In this document: piece after piece, positions 43,707-53,326 of the stretch
Position numbering within the stretch: position 1 is the stretch's first letter
Layout: every line of letters begins with the position of its first letter
NCBI GenBank assembly: GCA_024402535.1
Contig: JAKSTN010000006.1
Location: 1 to 64,000, forward strand
Source: Treponema sp.
GTDB taxonomy: Bacteria; Spirochaetota; Spirochaetia; Treponematales; Treponemataceae
Length of the DNA stretch: 64,000 nt
Reading direction: 5' to 3'
The notes under the pieces: generated by a model
The model's input: only the letters and a program-made list of their open reading frames with translations
Told to the model about the DNA's origin: nothing
The model's database searches: none
Made by a program: the position numbers and the translations under genes

Positions 43707-44705
43707 ATGGAAAAAAAAATAGAGTTAACAAAGCAGCAAGAAGAAGAATTAATAAAAAAAATTGAGAAAAACAAAGAAAATCTTCTTTCAGTTCAGAATA
43801 GTTTTAAACATTACCTAATCAGTATATTTTCAAAAACAATAAATGAATTTACTGAAACAAGATTCTGGAAAACTCTCGAGTTTTTTAATTATAAATGTCC
43901 TTATACAGGAACTGATCTTACTGAAGCCATAAAAACAGGGACTTTTGAATTCGATATTTTATTCTCTTATCGTGGGTTTAATTTTTTTTCATTTGGAAAT
44001 GTTATTATTACAACACAAGAGGTAAAAAAAGAGAAAAAAAATAAAGCTTATATCGCTTATTTACACGAAAAATATAAAGGCAATTCCTTTTTAGTGGCTG
44101 GAATAATTCAAAGTATTCGGGAATTTCAAGATTTATATTTTTGGAGCCAAATTGGAAAATCTGAAGATCTTAATAAAGTTCTAGAGTATATTGAAAATGA
44201 GACTAATCGTTTTGGTAAATGGTTTACTGAATATTCTCATTACATAGAAGAATTAAATAATACGAATGAAACATATCTTCCTTTTGTTCCATTCAAGCCC
44301 AAATTCAGCTTTACAAAAGAAAAAGATTCGGGACTAGAAAGAATTATTGAAGAAAGAAAATATAAACTTCTAATAGAAGATGCGATAAAAGAACTAAGAG
44401 ACAATGGAGTCGAAATGAATGAGAAAACTATTTATTTCAGACTCGAACCACAAGTAAACAAATATATAAATTTTGGAAATAAATCTGCAATAAATTCTTT
44501 TTCCTTCAGTAAAGTAAGTTTTATATTAGATGATACAAAACGACAGATTCTTCACATATTAAATATTCCTGAAGATATTTTTTCAGAGAAAGATTTCCAA
44601 TTAGGCATACAATTTAAGTATAATGATGACTCATATATTGAGTTAATTTCAAGAAAAAAACTAGAAGAATATTTTGTCGGAAGACTGAAATACACACTTC
44701 TCTAA
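43707..44705 (+). CDS. Unidentified 332-residue protein with a CPYTG motif
   Basis: GGAGA precedes the ATG. The N-terminus is a charged helix. Residues about 55-75 contain FFNYKCPYTGTDLTEAI, reminiscent of the metal-knuckle start of HNH-like nucleases, but no matching H-N-H follows, so I do not call a nuclease. The rest is mixed, with a C-terminal KLEEYFVGRLKYTLL. It is AT-rich and isolated. It is perhaps a conflict gene. Confidence 0.55.
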   Translation: MEKKIELTKQQEEELIKKIEKNKENLLSVQNSFKHYLISIFSKTINEFTETRFWKTLEFFNYKCPYTGTDLTEAIKTGTFEFDILFSYRGFNFFSFGNVIITTQEVKKEKKNKAYIAYLHEKYKGNSFLVAGIIQSIREFQDLYFWSQIGKSEDLNKVLEYIENETNRFGKWFTEYSHYIEELNNTNETYLPFVPFKPKFSFTKEKDSGLERIIEERKYKLLIEDAIKELRDNGVEMNEKTIYFRLEPQVNKYINFGNKSAINSFSFSKVSFILDDTKRQILHILNIPEDIFSEKDFQLGIQFKYNDDSYIELISRKKLEEYFVGRLKYTLL

Positions 44706-44752
44706 ATCAATTGAACGAGACTTTTTGTAGGAGAAATATATAATTGATTATT

Positions 44753-44796
44753 CCGCGTGAATTGCAACGGTGAATTCAGCATTGCAATTCACGCGG
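44753..44796. repeat. Perfect 15-bp inverted repeat with an EcoRI palindrome in the loop
   Basis: CCGCGTGAATTGCAA (44753-44767) and TTGCAATTCACGCGG (44782-44796) pair perfectly; the 14-nt loop contains GAATTC. No T-run follows. It lies between convergent genes, so it may be a bidirectional terminator or a protein-binding palindrome. Confidence 0.6.
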
Positions 44797-44865
44797 TCAG
44801 CAACACAAATATTCGGTGTAGTCGCAGTTGAGCTTTTTTCTCAGGGACTCATTACTTGTTACAGA

Positions 44866-45033
44866 TTACCAGTCGTCAGATTCACCGCCAGTATACTCAG
44901 ACCATTCAGCATCAGTCCAGTTTGTTTCATAAAAACCATCGATTTCGATTTCAATCTCTTCTTCTGATTTTCCTTCTTCCCTAAGGCGTGCTTTCAATGC
45001 GCAAGCTTTTCTGTATCTTTCTTCTTCTGTCAT
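44866..45033 (-). CDS. Small very acidic protein
   Basis: The ATG at 45033 follows GGAGGT with 7 nt spacing, giving 55 residues (MTEEERYRKACALKARLR). The second half is acidic and aromatic (FYETNWTDAEWSEYTGG). It is last of three co-oriented genes with the NYN gene upstream. The function is unknown; the acidity could mimic nucleic acid or bind a basic partner. Confidence 0.6.
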   Translation of the reverse strand: MTEEERYRKACALKARLREEGKSEEEIEIEIDGFYETNWTDAEWSEYTGGESDDW

Positions 45034-45105
45034 AATAAAAACCTCCGGGCATTCTAAGCCCAATGACAATTCAATATTTCCTGGCATTTACCCCAGGAAA
45101 ACCAA

Positions 45106-45306
45106 CTACTTACCTGAGATTTCAGGTGCTTTTTCAGATGAACTGTCTTTCCCAATAGAAAGTTTCTTTTCAGCTGCATCCAGCCCAATCTTTACTCCAC
45201 CTGATACGGCTTTAAGTAATACGGCTGAAGCTGTTACGGCGACAGCACCTACTGCAAAAATTCTAGCGATGTCCAGAATCCCATCGAGATCGAAGAAATC
45301 ATCCAT
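45106..45306 (-). CDS. Small membrane protein in the NYN operon
   Basis: The protein has 66 residues; GGAGG lies 7 nt before the ATG. An acidic N-terminus (MDDFFDLDGILDIARIF) is followed by a short hydrophobic helix (AVGAVAVTASAVLLKAV) and a charged tail. It starts 28 bp after the NYN gene and is probably co-transcribed with it. Confidence 0.6.
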   Translation of the reverse strand: MDDFFDLDGILDIARIFAVGAVAVTASAVLLKAVSGGVKIGLDAAEKKLSIGKDSSSEKAPEISGK

Positions 45307-45333
45307 ATTTTATCCTCCATTATGAATATAATT

Positions 45334-46323
45334 TTATGCCGCTTTTCGTTCCACAATAACTGCATTAATTCCATTTCCAGCATATTTTGTTGAAATTGTT
45401 TTTTCAGGTGTAAAGGTAATTTTGTAACCATTTGGCAGATTTGGTTTTTTCTCACCTTTTTCATTCAATACAGACCAACAATCTATGGCGTATTTCTTGC
45501 CTTCTGATTCAACAACATAATAAGGGGCTTTTGCGCCTTCTTTTCTTGACACAATAATACCTTCCTTTGTTTCTATGACTTCATCTTTATTTCTATTGAT
45601 AAATAAAGAAAAATCATCTCTTATTATTTTGCCATTATGAGCAATACCGGTTTTTTCAGAACGATTCTTTTTTGAAGCATCAAAAGGAATTTCAACTTCA
45701 AATTCAATACGATCTCCGGTTTTTACAGTTCCACCTTCAATCAGGTAGCCTTCTGAATCTGTAATGCCATCCGAGAATTGATGCTTATATTCAGCCCCGT
45801 TGTCTTCTCTTATGAACAAACGGAATTCTTCTACTTTATAAACAGTACCAGTATGTTTTTTTGCGATTTCGGAAGCATTTTCTTTCTGGATTATGGTTTC
45901 GATGCTCACAAACTGAGAACATGCTGTTTTCCATTTTCCGCGAGAATTTGTACAACCGATTCCAAGTACTTTGAAATGAAGTCTACGGGCAGCTGAAGCT
46001 ACATATACGAAGTCGCAGTCTCTGGAAATTAAAACTAACGTAACGTCTGTCGATGTTTCCCGAGCAATGTATTCCATCATTTCAACCGAAAGCATTATGT
46101 CTGCTTCCTGGGGCTTGGATCCACATGTTCGCAAGCTGATTGCTTCTTTATAACTCGCAAAGGTAAGCCATGGGGAAAGCTGTGGCATTGCAAAATTGCC
46201 ATAAGCCCTAACTTCCGAAATCAGAAAATGATCTCTCAAATATGAAAGAATCTGTTCGACCTGCTGTGTAGACGAAAAGTTATCTGAGTCGATAAAAACT
46301 ACAGCATTGGGTTTATTGATCAT
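45334..46323 (-). CDS. NYN (LabA/PIN-like) ribonuclease with C-terminal beta domains
   Basis: The protein has 329 residues; AAGGAGG precedes the ATG. The NYN domain (about 5-150) has VVFIDSDNF (Asp12, Asp14), KPQEADIMLSVEMM (Asp75) and LVLISRDCDFVYVA (Asp102, Asp104), the acidic cluster of metal-dependent PIN-like nucleases. The remainder contains two beta-rich segments (about 160-325) that could be OB-like RNA-binding domains. NYN proteins cleave RNA and recur in phage-defence settings. It diverges from a leaderless HTH regulator. Confidence 0.8.
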   Translation of the reverse strand: MINKPNAVVFIDSDNFSSTQQVEQILSYLRDHFLISEVRAYGNFAMPQLSPWLTFASYKEAISLRTCGSKPQEADIMLSVEMMEYIARETSTDVTLVLISRDCDFVYVASAARRLHFKVLGIGCTNSRGKWKTACSQFVSIETIIQKENASEIAKKHTGTVYKVEEFRLFIREDNGAEYKHQFSDGITDSEGYLIEGGTVKTGDRIEFEVEIPFDASKKNRSEKTGIAHNGKIIRDDFSLFINRNKDEVIETKEGIIVSRKEGAKAPYYVVESEGKKYAIDCWSVLNEKGEKKPNLPNGYKITFTPEKTISTKYAGNGINAVIVERKAA

Positions 46324-46453
46324 ATATGCCTCCTTAACATCACTTTACTAATGATGTATCGTACAACTTTAAGATAACTGACTATAAATAACTTGTCAAT
46401 AGTTTTTTCTTACAAATTTAGTAAAATTTTATAATATAACAAAGGTAAACTAA

Positions 46454-46483
46454 TTGACATTTATTTTTTGTTAAATTTATACT
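46454..46483 (+). promoter_or_regulatory. Promoter giving a probable leaderless mRNA
   Basis: TTGACA (46454-46459) and TATACT (46478-46483) are 18 bp apart. The ATG at 46490 lies 7 bp after the -10 box, at the expected start point, and there is no ribosome-binding site, so the transcript is probably leaderless. The divergent gap 46324-46489 also holds the NYN operon promoter. Confidence 0.65.
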
Positions 46484-46489
46484 GATGCT

Positions 46490-47410
46490 ATGTTCGAAGA
46501 AAATTACCATTTTTTAGTTTCATATAACGATCGTGAAGCAAAAGAAAATGTGATTAAAAGCGTTTCAGGATTTATTTTGTATAAGTTCTCACAAGAAATT
46601 TTACTTCAGGAATTGCAATCATTTCGCAAAGACTTAGGTATTACAGCTTCTTCTCTAGGAGAACTATCAAATATTTCTGTACAAACAATTAGAAATATTG
46701 AAAATAAAAAAATTGTAAATATTTCTCACCATGATTTCCTTGAATTATATTCACTTTTTAATGAAAACTTTGTTCTTAAAGAAAAATATGAAAACCTCAT
46801 AGAGAAAAAACTACAAGAACACTTATCCCATAAACCAGATAATTTATTTATTTTGAAAGCATTAGAACTTCTTGAAAATAAGGATATTTTTTTCAAGACT
46901 ATTTATCCAAATATGGATCAACTTCCACAATTTTTAAAAATTATTCGTGTTTTATGTGATGGATCATTATCTGATTTTTCACAATTATTTGAGTCAACGA
47001 AGCAGGGATATCAGCATTATGAAACAAAATTTTTTAATCTAGATACTGAAAAAATTATTACCTTATTTTCATACATTTTTGAAAAGCCAAAATCTTTTTT
47101 TGATACAAATGATGGAATTATACTCGTCAATTTATTATTCTTTATAACTTATACCGCACAGCCTTATTCAGCGCGAGAAAAAAACATTTCTTCTTATCTG
47201 GAAAAACTTAGGCCACTTTTTTCTGATTATATAAAAGCCAAAGAAGCTGAAGTATCTAATGATTTATTAAGCATCCTAGCAGATAATATTAGAGAAAATT
47301 CAAGAATAGGCAAGTTTCTTCATTACGCTTTAATACAAAGATTAGAAAATCCTTATTTTAGAGTTTCAATTCAGAAAACATTCCAGAATTCGATGGATAC
47401 CACGAATTGA
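46490..47410 (+). CDS. XRE-type HTH regulator with a long helical C-terminal domain
   Basis: The protein has 306 residues. The HTH lies at about 40-75 (FRKDLGITASSLGELSNISVQTIRNIEN with xxELSNISVQTIRNIE recognition helix). The remainder is a helical domain without known motifs (FLKIIRVLCDGSLSDFSQLF, then KYLEKLRPLFSDYI-like helices). It may sense a ligand or stress and control the divergent NYN operon. Translation probably starts at the 5' end of the mRNA. Confidence 0.65.
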   Translation: MFEENYHFLVSYNDREAKENVIKSVSGFILYKFSQEILLQELQSFRKDLGITASSLGELSNISVQTIRNIENKKIVNISHHDFLELYSLFNENFVLKEKYENLIEKKLQEHLSHKPDNLFILKALELLENKDIFFKTIYPNMDQLPQFLKIIRVLCDGSLSDFSQLFESTKQGYQHYETKFFNLDTEKIITLFSYIFEKPKSFFDTNDGIILVNLLFFITYTAQPYSAREKNISSYLEKLRPLFSDYIKAKEAEVSNDLLSILADNIRENSRIGKFLHYALIQRLENPYFRVSIQKTFQNSMDTTN

Positions 47411-47434
47411 TTCTTTGAAAAATGATTTTTCAAA

Positions 47435-48631
47435 CTAGTCAAAATAACCTTTGTATCCACAATCCTCAAACAACGATTGTAATCCATTCTTTAATTGTAT
47501 TTTTATTCCCTCACGCTGTTGCCTGGCATTTTCATCATCTAATAATTTTTTAGAAAAAATTTCTGCATTTTTTCCATTATCAAAAGGAATATAGGCATCC
47601 CACTCAGGATGTTTAGTATTCAAATAATACCACTTCTTATAAGTGTTTTTGTCTCCAACACCTAACCAACAATATAAAGGGAATGGTTGAAATCCCAAAT
47701 ATATACAAACTGAAGGTAATTGGTTCTTAGATATTTCAAAAATATACCCTTTGCTATCATCATCTATATCAGATTCATTTTCCAAAAATAAAACAGAATC
47801 AAATACTTCCTTTAAGCAAGTTTCTATAAATTCCTTAAAACCGTTTTCTAAAATCTCTCTCTGATATTTTGATATAATTTCTTCTAAAGTATCTTTCATA
47901 TTATTTAAATCTTTCAAAGAATATGAATTAACAATATCTTTTTCTTCGTCGTTCATAGTTTCCTTCTCTACTAAATCTTCTATATTTTCACAATATTTTT
48001 CTATATCATTTTTTATCGACATACAAGAAACTTGTTTATCTTCTATAACACATTTCAACCATGGCAATATATCTGTTTTATAAGAAATATTTTTCCAATA
48101 CTTCTTATCAGGGGTCTCCTTAATATTTATTCTTGTTGATAGTAAACTAGGATTTTTTCCTGTTAATGTTAAGTAAATCAAATGCTTAATTCCCTTTTCT
48201 TCTGAAGTGGGGAAATATTTATTTATATAATTAGAATATCGAAATAATTGGTTTTCTTGGTCTTCCGCGTAAATTTTATTCTCTATTATAAAAACTTTTG
48301 AACCTATATAAATTACAATATCTAAATAACCACCTTCTTCATTTGTTTTCTGTCCTAAGAATTGTTCGGTATAAACTGAGGAATAACAAAAAGGTAAATT
48401 TTCAATATACTCTTCCCCATATATATGTGCAAGAAATGATTTCAAAAAGAAAGTTCCCATCCGATGAGAACCATTTTGATTCAATAAATTTGCAAGGAAA
48501 GCGGAATGTATTTTCTCTTTATTTGATAATCCTAAATAAGAAAAGTAATTTCCATCTTCTTGGCGTTTATTTGTTATTTCATTTATCTTTGCAACTAACT
48601 CTTTATTCATTATATATTTACTCACACGCAA
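47435..48631 (-). CDS. PD-(D/E)XK nuclease-family protein
   Basis: The protein has 398 residues from a TTG at 48631; an ATG at 48610 (MNKELVAKINEITNKRQED) is a good alternative. The nuclease core is GGYLDIVIYIGSKVFIIENK (Asp104, Glu117-x-Lys119) followed by DQENQLFRY, the Q-x3-Y-like helix of PDDEXK_4 proteins. The preceding helix contains FLANLLNQNGSHRMG. This family is common in standalone antiphage nucleases. The C-terminal 200 residues are helical with a beta end (CIYLGFQPFPLYCWLG). It converges on the HTH gene. Confidence 0.8.
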   Translation of the reverse strand: MRVSKYIMNKELVAKINEITNKRQEDGNYFSYLGLSNKEKIHSAFLANLLNQNGSHRMGTFFLKSFLAHIYGEEYIENLPFCYSSVYTEQFLGQKTNEEGGYLDIVIYIGSKVFIIENKIYAEDQENQLFRYSNYINKYFPTSEEKGIKHLIYLTLTGKNPSLLSTRINIKETPDKKYWKNISYKTDILPWLKCVIEDKQVSCMSIKNDIEKYCENIEDLVEKETMNDEEKDIVNSYSLKDLNNMKDTLEEIISKYQREILENGFKEFIETCLKEVFDSVLFLENESDIDDDSKGYIFEISKNQLPSVCIYLGFQPFPLYCWLGVGDKNTYKKWYYLNTKHPEWDAYIPFDNGKNAEIFSKKLLDDENARQQREGIKIQLKNGLQSLFEDCGYKGYFD

Positions 48632-48699
48632 ATAATCCTATTTATTTTTCATTCTCTTAATTTTACAACTACTTTTTTTATTTGTTAAATATCGTTCTA

Positions 48700-48960
48700 T
48701 CAAATTATTTCATATCCTTCTACCACAAACTCAATATTCTTGTTACACGCAATATCTAGAGTTTCTTTCCCTTCTCCCATCCCGTGCAATTTCATAAGAA
48801 CAGATTTTTCATCGTTTTCATTCAGACAAGAATATAGCACCACCATATCTTCATGGAACACTGTCTTACACCCCCTAGAATCATAACGTACAATAAAGGC
48901 TGCTCTAATAATATCACCAATCTGCAATTCTTCCGCTTTTTTTACACTCACGTTGTTCAT
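48700..48960 (-). CDS. Small unidentified protein divergent from a WYL regulator
   Basis: The ATG at 48960 follows GGAGGT with 6 nt spacing, giving 86 residues (MNNVSVKKAEELQIGDIIRA). It is predicted beta-rich, with MVVLYSCLNENDEKSVLMK and an acidic end (IEFVVEGYEII). It has no signal. Position suggests control by the divergent WYL protein at 49077. Confidence 0.55.
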   Translation of the reverse strand: MNNVSVKKAEELQIGDIIRAAFIVRYDSRGCKTVFHEDMVVLYSCLNENDEKSVLMKLHGMGEGKETLDIACNKNIEFVVEGYEII

Positions 48961-49076
48961 TCCGAACCTCCAAAAGGAAAAATACAACAGGTGGTTGCGG
49001 GGATATGGGGTACTTATAAATTTGCTGATTTTTATTTCCTTTAGTAAATTTAAATACATAAGAACCAGAGGTAAGC

Positions 49077-50162
49077 ATGGCAACAATAACAAAATCTCAT
49101 AAACGAACTTCCCCTACACCTAGTAAAGAAGAAATGCAAAGAGCATATGTTTTTGATTCTCTTCTTTCAATTCAAAAATGTACAAAAAGAAAACTCATTG
49201 AAACTTATGAGGATCAATGTGAGCGAACATGTGGTGATAACGTGTTCGCATCAACAATTCGCTTTATGCAGGATAAGTTTAATGCTCCAATTGAAATAGA
49301 ACGATCAGGAAATCAATATTTCTATTACTATACAGATAAAACCTATCGCCTTCCGGTTCTTGTTGTAAAAGAAAGCACACTTCAAAGTGCAAAAATTCTT
49401 CGAAATTTGTGCTCCACATTCAAAGGAACTCCTCTTTATGACTCATTCAGAATTCTGGAAATAATGGAAGAATCTCCAATTAAGAATCCTATGACACTTC
49501 CACTTACAGACAGAAAAGATGGAGATGCCTCTGATGTTCCAGACTTCTCTTCTCTTAAATCAAGTTTTGTCTTCCTGGATAATTATCAAGAAGAAATAGA
49601 CGCACAAGTATGGGAAAAAGTCCTAAAGGCTATTTCTGAAAAGAAAACCATTACTTTTACATATAATAAAACTGATAAGGATATTTCTGAACGCCTAGTA
49701 GAACCATACCAGCTTATATTTTCGAAAAATATCTGGTACTTGTGGTGTAAAGAAATTCCAAAAGATGATTACCGGGTTTTCTCTCTAAGAAAGATTGAAA
49801 ACATCCGGACCAAAAACAAAACTTTTATTCTTCCACCAGGTTATGACTGCAGAAACCATGGCAGCAATGAGTTTGGTCCATACTACATTGAAAACGGTGA
49901 AGAATGGAGTTTTAAAATTCGCTTCCGAGAAAAAGCCATCCAACGAGTCCTGGGCCATAACCTTGGAAAAGATATTAAGGAAGAATGGGATGGTGACGAC
50001 CTGATTCTTTCATTTACAAACAGTAATTACTGGCCGGTCATGGAACTGGTTATGGCTCTCAATGCATGGGGGGCTTTAGCAATTCCATTGGAACCAGAAT
50101 GCTTTGTAAAGGATTGGAAAGAAACCGTTAGAAATATGGCAAAGAGCGCAGAAATCATGTAA
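49077..50162 (+). CDS. WYL-domain regulator of the MoxR-VWA block
   Basis: The protein has 361 residues; AGAGGT precedes the ATG. An N-terminal winged-helix-like part (about 20-95) is followed by a WYL domain (about 180-265) with ISEKKTITFTYNK, LVEPYQLIFSKNIWYLWC and RVFSLRKIENIR, then a WCX-like end (KIRFREKAIQRVLGHNLG). WYL proteins sense ligands or nucleic acids and often head defence operons. The next four or five genes are co-oriented, so it probably controls them. Confidence 0.82.
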   Translation: MATITKSHKRTSPTPSKEEMQRAYVFDSLLSIQKCTKRKLIETYEDQCERTCGDNVFASTIRFMQDKFNAPIEIERSGNQYFYYYTDKTYRLPVLVVKESTLQSAKILRNLCSTFKGTPLYDSFRILEIMEESPIKNPMTLPLTDRKDGDASDVPDFSSLKSSFVFLDNYQEEIDAQVWEKVLKAISEKKTITFTYNKTDKDISERLVEPYQLIFSKNIWYLWCKEIPKDDYRVFSLRKIENIRTKNKTFILPPGYDCRNHGSNEFGPYYIENGEEWSFKIRFREKAIQRVLGHNLGKDIKEEWDGDDLILSFTNSNYWPVMELVMALNAWGALAIPLEPECFVKDWKETVRNMAKSAEIM

Positions 50163-50245
50163 ATCTGTTGCGCTATCTAAGTTAGGTAAAAACTAACATA
50201 GATTATTTTTTTTCTCTTCCCTATGTCCCCGCAAGCAGCAGGTCT

Positions 50246-51022
50246 ATGCTACTTGCCATGAACGATTACTTTATACAAAACACGGACCTTAAAGTCCAAA
50301 TCGCACAGGGGTTCTATAAGAACCCACGACTCACAATTCATCCCAAATCTGGTGAATCTGTCCCAGAAATCCACCTGGAACTTCCTTACCATTTAACCGA
50401 AGAAGATGGCATTCTCTATATTCAGAATTCTCTGGATGAATTGCAAAATCAAGTCAAATACTTGAACTTGCTGAGATTTCATAATCCTCCAGTATTTGAA
50501 AGAGGTGAAGGACTTTATTTTCTGGGATATTATTACAAGCTCGAAGTTATTTGCAGTTCCCATGCAAAGAAACCTTATGCTATGGTAAATGAATCCACAA
50601 TCTTCCTCTTTATTTCTGAATCAGAAACTCTCGATTCTGAAACAAAAATGAGACTCATTGAAGATTGCTTTATGGATGATCTTGCTTCGCTAATTAACGA
50701 AACAATTAACATATACTCAGAAAATCTCAATGTAGAAAGCAAAACTTTTTCAATACGTCCTGTTGATAATGCTTACGCTTGCTGCGATAACAAAGGACAT
50801 CTGACCTTCTCTCCTTTATTACTTCACAAACATCAAGATGCAATTAAAACTGTGGTCCTGCACGAACTCTGTCATCTTGTGGAATTCAATCACTCAGATA
50901 AATTCTTTTCACTTATGGATTCCAATATGCCTGAGTGGAAGAAATATGATGCCCTCTTGAAAGAAGTATTTCCACCTATTGAAATCAAACAAAAAAATAT
51001 AAACATAAAGGAAGCCAACTAA
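50246..51022 (+). CDS. YgjP-like zinc peptidase in the MoxR-VWA block
   Basis: The protein has 258 residues from 50246; an ATG at 50258 is possible and neither has a clear ribosome-binding site. The C-terminal zinc motif is VVLHELCHLVEFNHSDKF (His206, His210, His216), preceded by a GHLTFSPLLL strand in place of the usual WGSCS segment, so it is a divergent relative. Its stop overlaps the next start (TAATG). It may cleave a protein handled by the MoxR and VWA pair. Confidence 0.78.
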   Translation: MLLAMNDYFIQNTDLKVQIAQGFYKNPRLTIHPKSGESVPEIHLELPYHLTEEDGILYIQNSLDELQNQVKYLNLLRFHNPPVFERGEGLYFLGYYYKLEVICSSHAKKPYAMVNESTIFLFISESETLDSETKMRLIEDCFMDDLASLINETINIYSENLNVESKTFSIRPVDNAYACCDNKGHLTFSPLLLHKHQDAIKTVVLHELCHLVEFNHSDKFFSLMDSNMPEWKKYDALLKEVFPPIEIKQKNINIKEAN

Positions 51023-52080
51023 TGGTCACAATCAATTCTAAAGAACTTTACGAAGTCTTAGCAAAAACCCCAGCCGAACAGAACATCATGCTGGCTGGGA
51101 AACATGGTATCGGTAAAAGCCAGATTCTCACACACTACTATGAAAGTAATGGAATCCCTGTCATTTCTTTGTTTCTCGGTCAGATGAGCGATCCCGGAGA
51201 TTTGATTGGGCTTCCGGACCGTAACTCAACAAACCAAACTACAACCTTTCTTCCTCCTTTCTGGTTTCCTCAGAATGAAAAACCTGTGGTTCTCTTTCTG
51301 GACGAATTGAATCGAGCTCGGCCGGAAATTCTTCAGTCTGTTATGGACCTGGCCTTAAATAAAAAAATCGCCGGTCGTTCTCTTCCCAAAGGCAGTATCA
51401 TAATCTCTGCTGTAAACAATGGTGACGAATACCAAATTACAGATCTTGATCCTGCACTGATTAGCCGTTTCAATATTTATGATTTCCGCCCTTCAGTGAG
51501 AGAATGGCTTTTGTGGGCAGAGAAAAATATGATTGATGTAAGAATCATTTCTTTTATTCAGAAAAACCCTTCTGATCTGGACGGAGATTCTATATCAGTA
51601 AACGATGAACAAAACCTTGAGAAAACCCCAGACCGCCGTGGATGGGAAAAAGTTTCCAATATAATTAAAACTATTAATTCTCTTTCCAAAACTGATCAGA
51701 AAATTATTGCCGGAATTATCGGAAGCAAGACAACTGCCAGGTTCTTTTCTTCCCTTAATAATTCAAATCTCCTTAGTGCAGAAGATATTCTTGGTCACTT
51801 TTCAGAACATACTGAAACTTTAAAAACTTACAAAACGCCTGAACTTGCTTTACTCAATGATGAAATTTACAGATATCTGGAAACACAAAATCCTGTAGCC
51901 AATGCTGGTAAAAATTTGCTGGCTTATGGACAGTGGCTCAAGAAATCAAAAAAGAATGAAGCTCTAGCCCATCTGGCTTCAAACTTCACTGATCCTAATT
52001 ACGAAACGGCAAAAGAATTCATTGTTTCTGAATGCAATGAACTTTATCTTCTCTTTATCGATTTTATCCAGAATATGTAG
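51022..52080 (+). CDS. MoxR-like AAA+ ATPase
   Basis: The protein has 352 residues. Walker A is GKHGIGKS (26-33), Walker B is VVLFLDELNRA (about 89-99), and sensor 1 lies in GSIIISAVNNGDEY. MoxR ATPases act as chaperones that load metal or remodel VWA-domain partners. The VWA gene follows within 8 bp. The overlap with the peptidase gene upstream indicates a coupled operon. Confidence 0.9.
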   Translation: MVTINSKELYEVLAKTPAEQNIMLAGKHGIGKSQILTHYYESNGIPVISLFLGQMSDPGDLIGLPDRNSTNQTTTFLPPFWFPQNEKPVVLFLDELNRARPEILQSVMDLALNKKIAGRSLPKGSIIISAVNNGDEYQITDLDPALISRFNIYDFRPSVREWLLWAEKNMIDVRIISFIQKNPSDLDGDSISVNDEQNLEKTPDRRGWEKVSNIIKTINSLSKTDQKIIAGIIGSKTTARFFSSLNNSNLLSAEDILGHFSEHTETLKTYKTPELALLNDEIYRYLETQNPVANAGKNLLAYGQWLKKSKKNEALAHLASNFTDPNYETAKEFIVSECNELYLLFIDFIQNM

Positions 52081-52087
52081 GAACCTT

Positions 52088-53311
52088 ATGACTCACAAAC
52101 AACTAGACAACATCCATTCGATATTAAAGAAAATCACAGAATCCTGGTTTCTTACAGAGCCGCTTTTCTTCTCTGTATTTTGTACCCATAATTTATGTCA
52201 GAACATCCAGCAAACAGTTCCATTCCGCAGTGGTTCTGCCGGGGAAGGAGGAATGCGCATTGAATACAATCCAGAAATCCTTCGCTTTCTCCCTGCCAGT
52301 AAGGTTGAAGAATTATTTGAAACCGAAGTCATTAGAATTCTTCTTAAACATCCTTATGCAAGAAAGCCTGAACCCTTTGACTGGGAACGGGCCATACTTT
52401 CATCAAATATTTGTATTCTTCAGGATTCCTCTTTTGATCTTGATAGCTTAAGTCTTCCTCCTGATTTAAGTTATGAACAGTATTATTTATTGTTAAAACC
52501 TGAACAGGTCATTCTGGAAACCCAGAAAGCAGATATCAAAATTCCATGTCCAACTGATTCTAAAGGGAATCTCGATTCCGACAGAAATACATCTCCCGAA
52601 AGTAAATCGTCCCCCCAAGAAATAAATCATCTTGCAAATGAAGTGTATGGACCTGCAGGACTGTGGGAAGAAAATGACCTTGCAAAAGAAAAACTTAATG
52701 AGCTCATAAGAAATATGAACGGAAAGAACTGGGGCAAAAAAGGCTCCATGTTTCAGGAACAGATTCAGGCTTCCCTTACAGCCACGATAGATTACAGAAA
52801 GGTGTTGCACGGATTCAGAGCCTCCATTCTTTCTGATGAAAAAAATCTTACACGTTTCAAGCCCAGTCGTCGTTTCGGCTTTGACTTTATGGGAAGTAGG
52901 CGTGCATTCACTACAAGCCTCCTTATTGCAGTAGATACTAGTGGGTCTATAAACAATAAAGATTTACAAAATTTTTTCGGAGTAATAAATAAGTTTTTCA
53001 AATACGGAATCAAACAAATGGATCTGGTCTGTTTTGACACCGACATTAAAATCAGTCCGATTTCTTTTCATAAAGCTTGGAAAAACTTCAAAGTAAAAGG
53101 AAGAGGCGGAACAAACTTCCAGTGTATCTTTGATTATGTTTCAAAACATAACTATGACGGTGTAATTCTTTTTACAGATGGAATTGCCCCAGAACCTGTG
53201 AAAAGAAAAACAAGAACACGATATGTATGGGTTTTAAATACTCAACATCAATGGAAACAAAATCATCTTATACTCGAAAAAACAGGAAAAACCTGTTTCT
53301 TGAAACCATAG
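52088..53311 (+). CDS. VWA-domain protein (DUF2201-type metallopeptidase relative)
   Basis: The ATG at 52088 follows AGGAACC and gives MTHKQLDNIHSILKKITESW, the usual start of this family; earlier in-frame ATGs lie inside the ATPase gene. The N-terminal part resembles the DUF2201 zincin-like region but its HExxH is not evident (RILLKHPYARKP). The C-terminal VWA domain has the MIDAS motif DTSGS (about 283-287) and a TDG near the end. Pairs of MoxR and DUF2201/VWA are a known two-gene unit. Confidence 0.85.
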   Translation: MTHKQLDNIHSILKKITESWFLTEPLFFSVFCTHNLCQNIQQTVPFRSGSAGEGGMRIEYNPEILRFLPASKVEELFETEVIRILLKHPYARKPEPFDWERAILSSNICILQDSSFDLDSLSLPPDLSYEQYYLLLKPEQVILETQKADIKIPCPTDSKGNLDSDRNTSPESKSSPQEINHLANEVYGPAGLWEENDLAKEKLNELIRNMNGKNWGKKGSMFQEQIQASLTATIDYRKVLHGFRASILSDEKNLTRFKPSRRFGFDFMGSRRAFTTSLLIAVDTSGSINNKDLQNFFGVINKFFKYGIKQMDLVCFDTDIKISPISFHKAWKNFKVKGRGGTNFQCIFDYVSKHNYDGVILFTDGIAPEPVKRKTRTRYVWVLNTQHQWKQNHLILEKTGKTCFLKP

Positions 53312-53326
53312 AAAAGAAGGGAAAAA

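Noticed and set aside
44770..44967. A 65-codon plus-strand frame over the 44.75-kb hairpin
   Set aside because: It is antisense to the small acidic gene, which has GGAGGT; there is no start signal.
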